Counted from the first letter of the stretch, positions 26,396 through 37,204 are shown. The stretch is 64,000 bases of DNA from Helicobacteraceae bacterium (GCA_021163845.1 JAGGTH010000077.1:1-64000); one strand, 5' to 3'. Translations and numbers: made by a program. The notes: generated from the sequence alone by a model not told the origin.

Positions 26396-27451
26396 TTATT
26401 TGTCCATTTTCCCTTTGGCTGTTTTTATCGCACTTCCTAGCGCCTCTTTGGCTGCTATCCATGCTTGGATACCCATTCGTTTAGCTTCTTGTGCTTTTGG
26501 TGACTGGAGCGCTTCTCCGCCACGCTTCATCGCACTTTTTGCAAATGCAGAGAACTTCTCACGCATCACATCCGCTGCTTCTTTAGAGATATGCACAAGT
26601 TCTTCAAGATCATAGTGCATCGTTTCATTGATCTCTAAAAGAAGTTTTCTCACACTCGTAGAGTTCTCTTGCGCTTTTGTTTGTACTACTTGAGAGAAGA
26701 GAATATCTGTTTGATTGAGGTCTTCGATGATAGTATCATAATCCTCTATCAAGATATTTTTTGCCTCAGGCGGGATAAATGCCAAACGCTTTTTAAATCT
26801 ATCAATAGAATACACAAGTCCACCGCGCATTCCTTTGAGTGTCGCTGTGAGTATTTCACGTGCTTTGGTTGGGCTTGCTTCTGCTACATCCACAGCTGAT
26901 TGTAAAATAGTCGAGAGTATCTTACGGATACGAATAGTATTAAGAGAACCCTCTTTGATCGCCTCATACGTGATCTCTTTGATGAGCTCTTCTGTAATAT
27001 CTGTAATATCTCTATCTTGATCTTTTTCAAGTGTAGTGATGATCGCTGATTCTACGATCTCCCCTAAAATATCATACAAATCGATTGACTGAAGTTTGAT
27101 CTGATGGAGCTTTGCGAGGATCTGTGTTTGTTCTGGGTCAACCTGTGCTTCCATAGCATTAAAAACAGTATATTTGAGTTCTTGTAGTGCTATAGATTTT
27201 CTCTCCAAGCTTCGTTCTATCTGCTCTTTTTGGGCAAGAAGGGCTTCCACTTCATCATGCAGGGTTTTTGTCTCAATATCAAGGATGCTCGTCGCTAAAG
27301 CGCGAAGTTCTCCGATGCTTAGGTTGTTTGCATCTACATCCCACTCCCTAGTGAGATGATTGACGATATCCTCCACGCGTTCATTGACATTTGCTAGCTT
27401 CATATTGTAAGACTGTTTCAAATCTCTTTGTAGTTTTTCAAGTTCCATCAT
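26396..27451 (-). CDS. long helical protein of unknown function, 351 aa
   Basis: The protein is almost wholly alpha-helical. Coiled-coil segments (about residues 1-110, including DEVEALLAQKEQIERSLERK) precede a stretch with amphipathic helices and AAGLAA-like C-terminal basic repeats (AKSAMKRGGEALQSPKAQEAKRMGIQAW). I do not recognise the family with certainty. It has no signal peptide or membrane segment. It is the third gene after moaC and the DUF493 gene, with 8 bases between, so it is likely co-transcribed. AGGAGAG precedes the ATG. Confidence 0.75.
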   Translation of the reverse strand: MMELEKLQRDLKQSYNMKLANVNERVEDIVNHLTREWDVDANNLSIGELRALATSILDIETKTLHDEVEALLAQKEQIERSLERKSIALQELKYTVFNAMEAQVDPEQTQILAKLHQIKLQSIDLYDILGEIVESAIITTLEKDQDRDITDITEELIKEITYEAIKEGSLNTIRIRKILSTILQSAVDVAEASPTKAREILTATLKGMRGGLVYSIDRFKKRLAFIPPEAKNILIEDYDTIIEDLNQTDILFSQVVQTKAQENSTSVRKLLLEINETMHYDLEELVHISKEAADVMREKFSAFAKSAMKRGGEALQSPKAQEAKRMGIQAWIAAKEALGSAIKTAKGKMDK

Positions 27452-27459
27452 CTCTCCTT

Positions 27460-27729
27460 TTAGAGTACCATTTTGATATTTTGGTGTGCTTTGAGAGCCT
27501 CATAGATAAAGTTTCTCTCATCTTCATTGAGTATAACCAAATCGAGATTCATACTCACATATTTTCCTGTTTTACTTGAATTAGAATGGGTCAAACTATG
27601 CTCACGCTCCAAAATCACTTCATGGATCGCTCGCTCTATCGCCTCTTTTTCATAGCCTATAAGCTTGTAGCACCACGAACAAGGGTACTCAAGCTCTAAC
27701 TTTTCTTTACTATCGTTGATAATCTCCAC
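27460..27729 (-). CDS. DUF493/YbeD-like small regulatory-fold protein
   Basis: This 89-aa protein reads [23 protein letters not shown] near the N-terminus and [24 protein letters not shown] at the C-terminus. It matches the DUF493/YbeD ACT-like fold family common in proteobacteria. The family's role is not firmly known. Its start overlaps the moaC 3' end by 20 bases. Confidence 0.78.
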   Translation of the reverse strand: MEIINDSKEKLELEYPCSWCYKLIGYEKEAIERAIHEVILEREHSLTHSNSSKTGKYVSMNLDLVILNEDERNFIYEALKAHQNIKMVL

Positions 27730-28180
27730 TTTTGCCTCCCGATTTTTGTTCTAACTGTACGTGACGGACCACCATTGATTTATCAATCGCTTTGACCATA
27801 TCATAGATGGTAAGAAGACCGATGCTCACACCCGTAAGCGCTTCCATCTCTACACCTGTTTGTCCTGTAAGTTTGGCTGTAAGGATGAGTTTGAATCCTG
27901 GAAGTTCTGGAAGTTCTTCTACGTCGCAGTTGATCCCGCTAAGGTTGAGCGGATGACACATCGGAATAAGCTCAGATGTTTTTTTCGTACCCATAATTGC
28001 AGCGATCACAGCTGTTTGAAGCACGGGACCTTTTTTAGTTTTTTCACTTACTATCGCATTGTAAGCCTCTTGGCTCATCTCGATAATACCGCTTGCGACA
28101 GCAACGCGTGTTGTAGAGCTTTTCTCACTCACATCGACCATTTTAGGTCTGTCTTTTTCGTCCAAATGGGTTAGGTTCAT
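27710..28180 (-). CDS. moaC: cyclic pyranopterin monophosphate synthase MoaC
   Basis: This 156-aa enzyme makes cPMP, the first stable intermediate of molybdenum cofactor synthesis. Family landmarks are present: N-terminal [45 protein letters not shown] with the conserved MCHPL, and [18 protein letters not shown] plus a C-terminal KSGGKSG. It leads a three-gene operon on the minus strand. Together with mobA it supplies the cofactor for the molybdoenzyme at 18.9-21.8 kb. Confidence 0.96.
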   Translation of the reverse strand: MNLTHLDEKDRPKMVDVSEKSSTTRVAVASGIIEMSQEAYNAIVSEKTKKGPVLQTAVIAAIMGTKKTSELIPMCHPLNLSGINCDVEELPELPGFKLILTAKLTGQTGVEMEALTGVSIGLLTIYDMVKAIDKSMVVRHVQLEQKSGGKSGDYQR

Positions 28181-28246
28181 TATTTCTCGTTTATTGTAAT
28201 GTTTAGGTTTTGATTATAGCAAAGTGTAGGTAAATTTGTAATTTTG

Positions 28247-28323
<77 letters not shown>

Positions 28324-28420
28324 GTCTTTTTGTAGATTGTGATTATATAAAAAATAGATTGAAATTGCAAGAAAAAAGTAAAAAAAAGATTTACTACCCA
28401 AAAGGGTAGTAAAAAGTGTG

Positions 28421-31216
28421 TTAAAGTGCTACAGTTTTACTAAATACCTCTGTAACAAGATGTTTTGCTGCATCACTCGTCTGTTGATCTAAGAAACCAT
28501 CATCGCCTGTCAAAAATTGACCATTGGCACCTTTTTGCATATAGTAGACTTTATAAGTTACATTGAGTCCTGTTTTTCCAGTTACATCATAGGTAAGTGT
28601 ATATGTCTCTGTCTCATTAGGACTGAGTCGTGTGTCTTTATCGACCATATTTGAATCAAATCCCGGGCGTACTACAAATACACTTGGTGTAGATGCATTG
28701 CTATCAAGGTCATATTTTTTCCCTGTTTCATGTCCATAGATACGAGTAAAGTTCGTTGTATCTTCTGCAGCTACGATAGCAGAGTTAAATACTTCACCAC
28801 TTGTCGTACTTCCAGAAACCGTTTGATTTTTAACCGTTGCATCAGCTCCAGGAATAATTACTTTTCCAGTCTCTGCACTTGCAAAGTTTTGTGAATCAAC
28901 TGCACTACCATCAAGGTCAGCCACTTTACCTGGGAAGTCTAATGCATCACTTCCATTGAGGTTCACCGATACCATTGCATCTGCACTACTATGAAGTGTT
29001 TTTCCTGTTAGGGTTGCAATAGTGTTTGTAACATTGCCAAACGTTGAGTTACCAGTAGCACTGCTGCCTGCAACAAAATTACCCTCACTGTCAGTTACGA
29101 TCACACGAGTAAGTACACGACGCATTGGATGTGCCCCAGGGAACATATGAGCTGTTTTATTTGTTAGGCTTGTAGTCACTGTAAGTGTCGTACCATCGCT
29201 TGTCGCACTTAAATCAGCATCAAAACCACTTTTGATCTTCGCAACCGCTGCGGCTTTATCACCACCTGTTTTACTCGCCCCTAAGAATGCGTGAGAGTTA
29301 AGCCAACCACTTGCAACTGGATTCTCATCCCCATGACCAGCACTATCATCATGATAGAAATGTTCTGTTAAGATAGACTTGTCTTCAAAGAGTTTATCAG
29401 GGCTTGCCCATTGGTGGAGAACTGTACCCTCAATTTTTTCCATATGACATTTCTGACATCTTGGTGAAGAGAGTTCATCTCTGATATTATCATCATCCCC
29501 TGTTGTAACTGCATTCCATGTAGAACAAAGCTCCATAAACTGTCCAGCTCCCTCTTCACCGCTTGGTACACCTGCACCTGCACTTCTTTGGTGGCAGCTC
29601 AAACAAAGTGTTTTTCCTTTACTTCCAAAATGATTGTTGCTATCGTAAGCGAAATCTGGATGCACTTGCGCACTTCTATTGGTATCATCTGTAGCATTTT
29701 CGTTTCTAATACCTGTTACACCAAATGGTCCATAGAAAGGTCCACCCGTAAAGTGTGTTTTTCCACCTGTACCATTCACGTCTTTACTTGCCATGGTGTA
29801 GCGCCCATCAGCAAGCTTATTTACATCATATTCATTGATTGATTTTGGAGTATGTGCATAATCACTGTATTTTTCAGGTCCCCAAAGGCGGAAGAACTTA
29901 TTCATATCAGTAGTCGTTGCGTCTTTACTGTATGCTAACATATCCCCAGCATTCGCCTTCACTGGTCCATGTGGTCCTACGCGCATCTCTTTTGCGAGCG
30001 TATAGCTATCAGGGTCTTGTTCAAGTCCCATAAGTCTTGGTGTTTCCATGCTATGACAAAACGCACAGTTGATCCCCTCACGGTTTGCCTCATGTCCAAT
30101 ATGGTAGCTTGCTTGATAGAGTTTACCATTAGCACCTAGCGCAACAACTTCAGCTGTTTGTGTTGGATCGTACGTTGATGTTGTAGAAGCTAGATTGCTC
30201 TGGCTGTTTTGTTGAGCAGATGTTAGATCTGCTGTAAGTACACCACTCTCTTTCAGGGCTGAGATCTCTACTTTAAAATCCCCTGCATAGTACGCTCCCG
30301 GTGCGTGACATTTGATACATGTTTGAGCAGCTCCTTTAAAAACCGTCTCTGTATACTCTTTCGTACCCGTAGGATTCGTACCTATTTTTGCTATATGTGT
30401 TCGCAAGAAATCTTGAAACTTACTTTGAAAGACAGGATCTGACCATGATTTACCATGCATAGAACCTTTCCATGTGTCATAGAGCTCATTATGGCAGTTC
30501 TGACATTTATTATCAGCACTGTCAAAAAGTGTATGTCCATAACCTTTGCCTGTGTGATACTCCGCAGCTGCTGCACTTGCAGGTGCGTTTCTGATAGCAC
30601 CTTTATAGTCGATGTAGTTGATACTACCATCAGCTAAAGTGATGTGATCGCCAAGTGCAAGGTCTTGAGCATGTTCTTGCATAGTTGTTGCAAGGTGCTC
30701 ACGTGCTTGCGTGAGTGTTTTTATCTGTGGTCCACTTATGCCCTCATTTTGAAATCTTGTTTGGAGTTCATTTGCATAACGTAAATGTGTTCCATTCGTA
30801 TCAAGTGTACTAATGTTGTTATCACTTGCCCATGTTTGAACTGCTGCACGGATCTGTGTTGTCACAGAAATACCATTTGTTGGATCACCGTCAGCATCAA
30901 TTGATTGTAAAAGTGCAATAACTGCATCATTATTTTCGATCACCTTTTTGCCATCGGAAAGATTCGATGCAGTAATATTGCGAAGCGTGATATCTCCTAT
31001 ATGTAAGCTAACACTATCCCCCGCATTAAACTTAAATGATCCATCACTTCCTGTAAGGGCTGTATACCCTCCTGAAGTGGTGTAATCTACCCCCTCAACG
31101 GCTGAATCTAGATAGTATCCTGTTGCACTTGGTGTGCTAGAATCACTATCAGAACTACAACCCTGCATCAATAATGCAGCAGCTGTTAATGCAAAAGCAT
31201 ATGTTTTAAGCCTCAT
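28421..31216 (-). CDS. five-haem cytochrome c lipoprotein
   Basis: The protein (931 aa) begins with a lipoprotein signal (MRLKTYAFALTAAALLMQGC) followed by a Ser/Asp-rich linker. It has five CxxCH haem sites in order: CQNCH, CIKCH, CAFCH, CLSCH and CQKCH, spread over about residues 235-600. The order and spacing recall cytochrome c554/c-type electron-transfer proteins fused to larger domains. The N-terminal 200 residues and the C-terminal 300 residues (beta-rich, with LTVTTSLTNKTAHMFPGAHPMRR) carry no haem. A surface-anchored electron carrier, or a multihaem reductase or dehydrogenase, is likely; the substrate is unknown. A palindrome lies about 160 bases upstream. Confidence 0.88.
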   Translation of the reverse strand: MRLKTYAFALTAAALLMQGCSSDSDSSTPSATGYYLDSAVEGVDYTTSGGYTALTGSDGSFKFNAGDSVSLHIGDITLRNITASNLSDGKKVIENNDAVIALLQSIDADGDPTNGISVTTQIRAAVQTWASDNNISTLDTNGTHLRYANELQTRFQNEGISGPQIKTLTQAREHLATTMQEHAQDLALGDHITLADGSINYIDYKGAIRNAPASAAAAEYHTGKGYGHTLFDSADNKCQNCHNELYDTWKGSMHGKSWSDPVFQSKFQDFLRTHIAKIGTNPTGTKEYTETVFKGAAQTCIKCHAPGAYYAGDFKVEISALKESGVLTADLTSAQQNSQSNLASTTSTYDPTQTAEVVALGANGKLYQASYHIGHEANREGINCAFCHSMETPRLMGLEQDPDSYTLAKEMRVGPHGPVKANAGDMLAYSKDATTTDMNKFFRLWGPEKYSDYAHTPKSINEYDVNKLADGRYTMASKDVNGTGGKTHFTGGPFYGPFGVTGIRNENATDDTNRSAQVHPDFAYDSNNHFGSKGKTLCLSCHQRSAGAGVPSGEEGAGQFMELCSTWNAVTTGDDDNIRDELSSPRCQKCHMEKIEGTVLHQWASPDKLFEDKSILTEHFYHDDSAGHGDENPVASGWLNSHAFLGASKTGGDKAAAVAKIKSGFDADLSATSDGTTLTVTTSLTNKTAHMFPGAHPMRRVLTRVIVTDSEGNFVAGSSATGNSTFGNVTNTIATLTGKTLHSSADAMVSVNLNGSDALDFPGKVADLDGSAVDSQNFASAETGKVIIPGADATVKNQTVSGSTTSGEVFNSAIVAAEDTTNFTRIYGHETGKKYDLDSNASTPSVFVVRPGFDSNMVDKDTRLSPNETETYTLTYDVTGKTGLNVTYKVYYMQKGANGQFLTGDDGFLDQQTSDAAKHLVTEVFSKTVAL

Positions 31217-31374
31217 GTTTTCCCCTTGTATATTAAGTTTAACTCATATTAAGTGTACATGTAATTCAATACTTAAAAAATAAAAACAAAGAAAACTTAA
31301 TAAGTTTTTTTTATGTGTGTTACGTGAAGTAACTTGTTTTAGTATTAATTTTTATAATGTTTTAAGATGTTTAA

Positions 31375-31390
31375 AATGTGATATCACATT
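31375..31390. promoter_or_regulatory. 16-bp perfect palindrome between mobA and the multihaem cytochrome gene
   Basis: AATGTGATATCACATT is a perfect palindrome about 160 bases upstream of the cytochrome start. TGTGA/TCACA half-sites are those of Crp/Fnr-type regulators, but with a 2-bp instead of 6-bp spacer. Further inverted repeats follow: GTTAC-N5-GTAAC at 31319-31333 and AAAACTT-N3-AAGTTTT at 31292-31308. Confidence 0.5.
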
Positions 31391-31398
31391 AAAAATTC

Positions 31399-31977
31399 TT
31401 ATGTTAGAGTGAGAGCTTCTTGGTACTCGTGGGGATGGTTAAGGTTGGTAAAAGGCTTACTTTCTTTAAAGGAGACAAAGTTTGTCTTTGCATTTTTAAG
31501 CAAGAACCCAAGCTTGTGATTATCTTCTTGGAGCATCTTTTCAAATTCCCCTTGGAGGGAACGATGATAGATACCACACATTGGTTCCATTCCATGACTT
31601 GAACGTGCTATGGTAGCATCTACATCCGAAGCCTTAGTATCGTTTTGTATCAGTGTATCAATGATCTCTTCATTGATAAAAGGAGCATCGACACTGATAG
31701 CAAAAAAAGCTTCGGATGTAAGAGTGTGAAAGCTCGCTACAAAACCTGCTGTTGGAGCAAAAGTTTGGGATGTGGGAGTATCTTCTATAAAAGGGGCGTC
31801 AAATGAGAACTTCTCATGTGATTTGCATGAGATATAAACACTTTTGAAAAGTTTTTTTAACCTGTGGTATTGAAACTCTGTCAGTGTGTCATAGCCACCA
31901 AAAGGGAGAAGTGCTTTGTCCTCTCCCATACGGCTTGATCTTCCACCTGCAAAGATGACGCAAGGAAGAGTAAACAT
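31399..31977 (-). CDS. mobA: molybdenum cofactor guanylyltransferase MobA
   Basis: This 192-aa nucleotidyltransferase attaches GMP to molybdopterin to make MGD, the cofactor form needed by DMSO-reductase-family enzymes such as the one at 18.9 kb. The GTP-binding start reads [22 protein letters not shown], with SVDAPFIN as the metal-binding Asp segment. The first base of its ATG overlaps the leuC stop, so the two are co-transcribed. Confidence 0.92.
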   Translation of the reverse strand: MFTLPCVIFAGGRSSRMGEDKALLPFGGYDTLTEFQYHRLKKLFKSVYISCKSHEKFSFDAPFIEDTPTSQTFAPTAGFVASFHTLTSEAFFAISVDAPFINEEIIDTLIQNDTKASDVDATIARSSHGMEPMCGIYHRSLQGEFEKMLQEDNHKLGFLLKNAKTNFVSFKESKPFTNLNHPHEYQEALTLT

Positions 31978-33236
31978 TAGCGAGGGTCTGTGATATAGCC
32001 TGTAATTGCAGAAGCTGCAGCAACGGCTGAGTTTGCAAGATAGACTTTGGAGCTTCTACTTCCCATACGTCCTACAAAGTTTCTGTTTGTTGTTGCAATG
32101 GCTACTTCGTTGTCTCCTAAAATACCCATGTACCCACCAAGACAAGCACCACAAGTAGGATTGGACACAACACCACCTGCATCAACGATGATATCGATAT
32201 AGCCAAGCTTGTTCGCTTCACGTAGTATCATCTGTGTACCAGGTGTCACGATAAGACGTACATCAGGGTGTACGCGCTTGCCTTTGAGGATCTCTGCAGC
32301 CACTTTAAGGTCACTGAGTCTTCCATTCGTACAGCTTCCAATAAAGGCTTGGTCTACTTTGATCTTATCTGCTACCGCTTGTGTTACGCTGTGTCCATTT
32401 GATGGTAAAAATGGATAGGCGATCACAGGATCTAAAGCAGCTACGTCGATCTCAAGTATTTGAGAGTACACAGCATCTTCATCTGAGTAATGCACTTTTG
32501 GTTCACGTGCTAGAGTTTTATCAGCTAAGAACTCCTCTGTGATACTATCCACAGCGACGATACCATTTTTTGCACCCGCTTCGATCGCCATGTTACACAT
32601 AGAAAATCTATCATCCATGCTTAAGTGCGCAATAGTACTTCCTGTAAACTCTAAAGTCTTATAAAGTGCTCCATCTACACCGATCATACGGATGATCTCG
32701 AGGATGATATCTTTTCCTGTTGTGAACTTTCCAGGTTTACCACTGAGTACCACTTTGATAGACTCAGGCACTTTAAACCAGTTGCCACCTGTGACCATTG
32801 CAAAAGCAAGATCTGTTGATCCCATACCAGTTGAAAATGCTCCGAGTGCTCCGTGTGTACATGTATGGCTATCAGCTCCGATGATCACGTCGCCAGGAAC
32901 CACAAGCCCTTTTTCAGGTAAAAGTGCGTGTTCGATCCCCATATCTTTTTCATCAAAAAAGTTTTTGAGTTGGTGTTTTTTTGCAAAATCACGGCTGATG
33001 CGCGCTTGGTTTGCTGATGCAATATCTTTGGCCGGGATAAAGTGGTCAAGTACTATAGAGAACCCGTTTGGATTTGCAAGTTTTTGTGCACCACTCTCTT
33101 CAAATGCCTTGATAGAGATAGGTGTTGTGATATCGTTTCCTATCACCATATCGATAGGTGAACGTACGATCTCACCCGCATAAACTGCTTTGCCGACATG
33201 TTCTGAGAAGATTTTTTCAGTTATCGTTTGTCCCAT
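31977..33236 (-). CDS. leuC: 3-isopropylmalate dehydratase large subunit
   Basis: The aconitase-family protein (419 aa) isomerises 2- to 3-isopropylmalate in leucine synthesis. The 4Fe-4S ligands lie in [11 protein letters not shown] and [32 protein letters not shown] is the conserved N-terminal motif. The length is that of the bacterial/archaeal HACN-type LeuC. The small subunit leuD is not adjacent here. It shares a transcript with mobA. Confidence 0.94.
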   Translation of the reverse strand: MGQTITEKIFSEHVGKAVYAGEIVRSPIDMVIGNDITTPISIKAFEESGAQKLANPNGFSIVLDHFIPAKDIASANQARISRDFAKKHQLKNFFDEKDMGIEHALLPEKGLVVPGDVIIGADSHTCTHGALGAFSTGMGSTDLAFAMVTGGNWFKVPESIKVVLSGKPGKFTTGKDIILEIIRMIGVDGALYKTLEFTGSTIAHLSMDDRFSMCNMAIEAGAKNGIVAVDSITEEFLADKTLAREPKVHYSDEDAVYSQILEIDVAALDPVIAYPFLPSNGHSVTQAVADKIKVDQAFIGSCTNGRLSDLKVAAEILKGKRVHPDVRLIVTPGTQMILREANKLGYIDIIVDAGGVVSNPTCGACLGGYMGILGDNEVAIATTNRNFVGRMGSRSSKVYLANSAVAAASAITGYITDPR

Positions 33237-33268
33237 GGATAAGCCTTGCTAGTTAAAATAATTTCGCG

Positions 33269-33274
33269 ATTATA
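33269..33274 (-). promoter_or_regulatory. candidate -10 box for leuC-mobA
   Basis: TATAAT on the minus strand lies 33 bases before the leuC ATG. No good -35 is seen at 16-18 bases. Confidence 0.45.
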
Positions 33275-33390
33275 CCATTTAGGAGTTGAGAGGAAACTAA
33301 TGTTTGAGTTATAAGTCTTTTAAAAATAATATAGGAACTAAAGTCTGCGTTAGACCTTTGCTTTTGTAGCACACTTTAGTCATTAGGATT

Positions 33391-33900
33391 TTATACTTCG
33401 TGTTTTAAAGCTTTTTTCGTAAACTCTACAGAGCAAAAGCATAGAGCGATAAACGCAGGGTTGAGTTTGGCGTAGTTATTTTCAAAGTCGACCTTCTCAA
33501 AGATCTCAAACTCAAACCCTTCTCCCTCTTTTGTATCTTTTGGTGTTGCGTTAAACTTGATTGGAGAGAGGGTTTTTATCATATTGAGCACTCTCTTTTT
33601 TTTCTTTGGACTTTGTTGATCGAGGATATTGAAGCTTACTCTCTCTTGAGTTTTGTGTGCGAGCAAGATCTCCTCTATCACCATAAGTTTGTCATTGAAG
33701 ATGATCTTGTTCCATGAGAGCGTTGCGTTTGGAGATTTTACTTCACATTTTGAAGATGTAAGCGCATGAGGTTTTGTTGCTCGCAGAGCTTCGATGAGAG
33801 CGAGTAGAAAGTTTGCGCCGCCGAGTGCTTGCGCTGCCTTTGTGAGAAAAGTATGAAGAAAAGCTTTCGTTTCTTCATCGAGTTTGTTAAAATTACACAT
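33391..33900 (-). CDS. hypothetical protein, 169 aa
   Basis: I do not recognise this protein. It is helical, with a Lys-rich middle segment (SPKKKKRVLNMIKTL) and three scattered Cys (CEVKSPN, ALCFCSVEF). It has no signal peptide and no membrane segment. It stands alone between leuC and nifS. Confidence 0.65.
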   Translation of the reverse strand: MCNFNKLDEETKAFLHTFLTKAAQALGGANFLLALIEALRATKPHALTSSKCEVKSPNATLSWNKIIFNDKLMVIEEILLAHKTQERVSFNILDQQSPKKKKRVLNMIKTLSPIKFNATPKDTKEGEGFEFEIFEKVDFENNYAKLNPAFIALCFCSVEFTKKALKHEV

Positions 33901-34078
33901 AGTTTATAGCCTTATAGATTGTATAAGCAGTATTATACCCAGTAATAATACTTCCTTGATTCTTAAACCACAAAAGCAGTCAGGAATGTTTAAGCATATC
34001 GTAATAACAAAGCTATTATGATGTCAAAAGTAAAGAAGACAAAAATTGTCTCATTTAAAATAACCCTAAAAAAGGTAA

Positions 34079-35296
<1,218 letters not shown>

Positions 35297-35312
35297 GAAA
35301 TAGATTCTAAGA

Positions 35313-35409
35313 GCAACAAGTTGCGAGGGCTCTCTGCCGAAGAGAACCTAGTGTTAACGTAGCTAGCGGAATTACTTCCGATAGCATTAAAAAAGGGAAT
35401 GGTTCCCTT
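35313..35409 (+). other. structured spacer RNA between nifS and nifU (four consecutive hairpins)
   Basis: Four stem-loops follow in a row. H1 is GCAAC/GTTGC at 35313-35324. H2 is GGCTCTC/GAGAACC at 35328-35348 (one mismatch). H3 is GCTAGCGGAA/TTCCGATAGC at 35362-35385 (one mismatch). H4 is AAGGGAA/TTCCCTT at 35393-35409. It may be an RNA element controlling nifU translation or differential stability of the nifS and nifU parts. It contains no long open frame. Confidence 0.5.
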
Positions 35410-35439
35410 AAATTTATGAAATAAATTAAAGGATAAAAT

Positions 35440-36414
35440 ATGGCTAAGAATGATCTTTTAGGCGCGTCACTTTGGGATGCGTACTCAAATAAAGTAACGA
35501 CACTTATGAATAATCCACAACACCAAGGGGAGATATCTGAAGCAGAAGCTGAGGCACGTGGAAATCAACTCATCGTTGCTGACTTTGGTGCAGAGAGCTG
35601 TGGAGATGCCGTGCGTCTGTATTGGGAGATAGATCCAAAAACAGACAAGATCGTAAACTCAAAATTTAAAAGCTTCGGATGTGGTACGGCTATCGCATCG
35701 AGTGATGTTATGACAGATCTTTGTATCGGTAAAACAGTAGATGAAGCGGTAAAGATTACCAATATCGACGTGGAATTTGCGCTTCGTGATGACCCAGATA
35801 CCCCTGCTGTGCCACCGCAAAAAATGCACTGTTCGGTTATGGCGTACGATGTTATCAAAAAAGCGGCTGGACTTTATAAGGGTGTTGACCCTGAGAGTTT
35901 TGAAGAAGAGATCATCGTGTGTGAATGTGCACGTGTGAGCCTTGGAACACTCAAAGAGGTGATCAAACTCAATGATCTCAAAACAGTTGAGCAGATCACA
36001 GACTACACCAAAGCGGGTGGTTTTTGTAAAAGCTGTATCAAGCCTGGTGGACACGAAGCACGTGAGTATTATCTCGTAGATATCTTAGCAGATACTCGCC
36101 GTGAGATGGACGAAGAGAAGATGAAAGCTGCAGCAGATGCTGGTACATCAGGGAAATTTGAAGAGATGACTCTTGTACAGCAGATCAAAGCAGTGGACGC
36201 AATCGTCGATGAGAATGTACGTCAATTCCTTGTAATGGATGGCGGTGATATGGAAGTGATCGATATCAAAACAGGTGATGAGTATATCGATATCTACATC
36301 CGTTACCTCGGTGCGTGTAATGGCTGTGCGAGTTCTTCTACTGGTACACTCTATGCGATCGAATCTACTCTTAAAGAAAAACTCTCACAAAAAATCAGAG
36401 TTCTTCCTATCTAA
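35440..36414 (+). CDS. nifU: Fe-S cluster assembly scaffold NifU
   Basis: The protein (324 aa) has the full three-domain NifU. An IscU-like N-terminal scaffold has three Cys (DFGAESCGDAVRL, SFGCGTAIASSD, KMHCSVMAYD). A central 2Fe-2S domain (CECARVSLGTL ... CKSCIKPGG) follows. The C-terminal Nfu-like domain carries CNGC in LGACNGCASSSTG. It receives sulfur from NifS and builds clusters for apo-proteins. It is followed by a hairpin made of two inverted copies of a dispersed motif. Confidence 0.95.
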   Translation: MAKNDLLGASLWDAYSNKVTTLMNNPQHQGEISEAEAEARGNQLIVADFGAESCGDAVRLYWEIDPKTDKIVNSKFKSFGCGTAIASSDVMTDLCIGKTVDEAVKITNIDVEFALRDDPDTPAVPPQKMHCSVMAYDVIKKAAGLYKGVDPESFEEEIIVCECARVSLGTLKEVIKLNDLKTVEQITDYTKAGGFCKSCIKPGGHEAREYYLVDILADTRREMDEEKMKAAADAGTSGKFEEMTLVQQIKAVDAIVDENVRQFLVMDGGDMEVIDIKTGDEYIDIYIRYLGACNGCASSSTGTLYAIESTLKEKLSQKIRVLPI

Positions 36415-36423
36415 TCTTTCTTT

Positions 36424-36449
36424 GGATGTAGCACTTCAATGCTACATCC
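36424..36449 (+). terminator. nifU terminator hairpin built from an inverted pair of the GGATGTA motif
   Basis: GGATGTAGCA (36424-36433) and TGCTACATCC (36440-36449) form a perfect 10-bp stem with loop CTTCAA, 10 bases after the nifU stop. No clear U-tract follows. Inverted pairs of DNA-uptake motifs used as terminators are well known in Neisseria and Pasteurellaceae. Confidence 0.6.
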
Positions 36450-36480
36450 CATATATATTTCCAGCGCATGTAACAAAGAT

Positions 36481-36666
36481 TTAAGACAGTTTGGACTGCA
36501 TAGTAATGACGTAGAATTGATCTTTTATTCTATTGAGCTCTTTGATAATCAAGTCATGATTTGCATCACTTAAAATAAAGCGTTGATGCAGGGAATCGTA
36601 TAACTTGTCAATCTCTGTATTGATCTCTTGAAGAATCTCCTCTTTGATCTTCTCTTGTACACCCAT
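36481..36666 (-). CDS. small helical hypothetical protein, 61 aa
   Basis: The protein is a single amphipathic helical stretch (MGVQEKIKEEILQEINTEID at the start). AAGG lies about 8 bases before its ATG. It lies 46 bases after the next upstream gene on the same strand, so it may be co-transcribed. Support is modest: good codon use and no overlapping gene, but no recognised family. Confidence 0.5.
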   Translation of the reverse strand: MGVQEKIKEEILQEINTEIDKLYDSLHQRFILSDANHDLIIKELNRIKDQFYVITMQSKLS

Positions 36667-36712
36667 ATTTTGCCTTTTTTATTCTCAATGCATAATATGT
36701 TCTTCTTGGTCT

Positions 36713-37204
36713 TTAAGTGCGGTAAGGACTCTCATGTTTTGATGCACTTAGCCCGTGATTTATAAAAGCGTGTAGAGTTTCATCGTGGAGTTGTATGAGC
36801 TCACAAACCTCTGCATCTTGGGATGTAAGCGTGACTTTCATCCCATCTTCTACCATCTCCCACTCCATTTCTATCTGATCTCTATGGTCAAAAAGCTTGA
36901 CAAAGAGTGAATCCCACGAGCGTATGGCACGACCACCGTCAAATCTTCTTTTCATCCCTAATGCATGCTCTTGGAGCACTTTTACAAGCTCTTTATCTTG
37001 GGATGTAATGCGTGTATAGGACTCTATCCCTGTTTTGATCTGCTTGGTTGTACGCTCTATCTCTTTATGGCGTACTAAAAGCTCATGAAAGAGTCTCTCA
37101 TCCTCTTTATGCTGTGCATCACTTCCACCTCTGCCTCTTTGGTACACTTTCTCGTTTTTTATCTCATTCAAACTCATGATACTTTCCAATATTTTTACAT
37201 TCAA
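36713..37204 (-). CDS. hypothetical protein, 163 aa
   Basis: I do not recognise the family. It is helical and charged, with a His-containing C-terminal part (MVEDGMKVTLTSQDAEVCEL, then HDETLHAFINHG). This resembles a short segment found in some periplasmic or metal-handling proteins, but no signal peptide is present. The first ATG (37204) could be replaced by one nine codons later (37177). Two dispersed GGATGTA motif copies lie inside it. Confidence 0.6.
   Translation of the reverse strand: MNVKILESIMSLNEIKNEKVYQRGRGGSDAQHKEDERLFHELLVRHKEIERTTKQIKTGIESYTRITSQDKELVKVLQEHALGMKRRFDGGRAIRSWDSLFVKLFDHRDQIEMEWEMVEDGMKVTLTSQDAEVCELIQLHDETLHAFINHGLSASKHESPYRT

Larger units (their letters stand above)
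36424..37007. repeat. densest cluster of a dispersed short motif (core GGATGTA)
   Basis: Four copies lie within 584 bp: 36424 (+), 36443 (-), 36821 (+), 37001 (+). The wider consensus is TTNGGATGTA followed by A or G. By eye I count about 40 copies of the 7-base core over both strands of the window and about 19 with the TTN flank. They occur in different reading frames and in intergenic DNA. A DNA-uptake sequence or another genome-wide recognition site (Chi-like, replication or nucleoid-protein site) is possible. Confidence 0.6.

Noticed and set aside
32692-33183. A 163-codon open frame on the plus strand
   Set aside because: It is antisense to leuC, whose protein is complete; its Ser/Pro-rich translation is a shadow of the leuC codons.
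36821-37007. The two GGATGTAA copies as a simple peptide repeat
   Set aside because: Both encode TSQD in the same gene, but copies elsewhere fall in other frames and peptides, so the DNA motif itself is what recurs.
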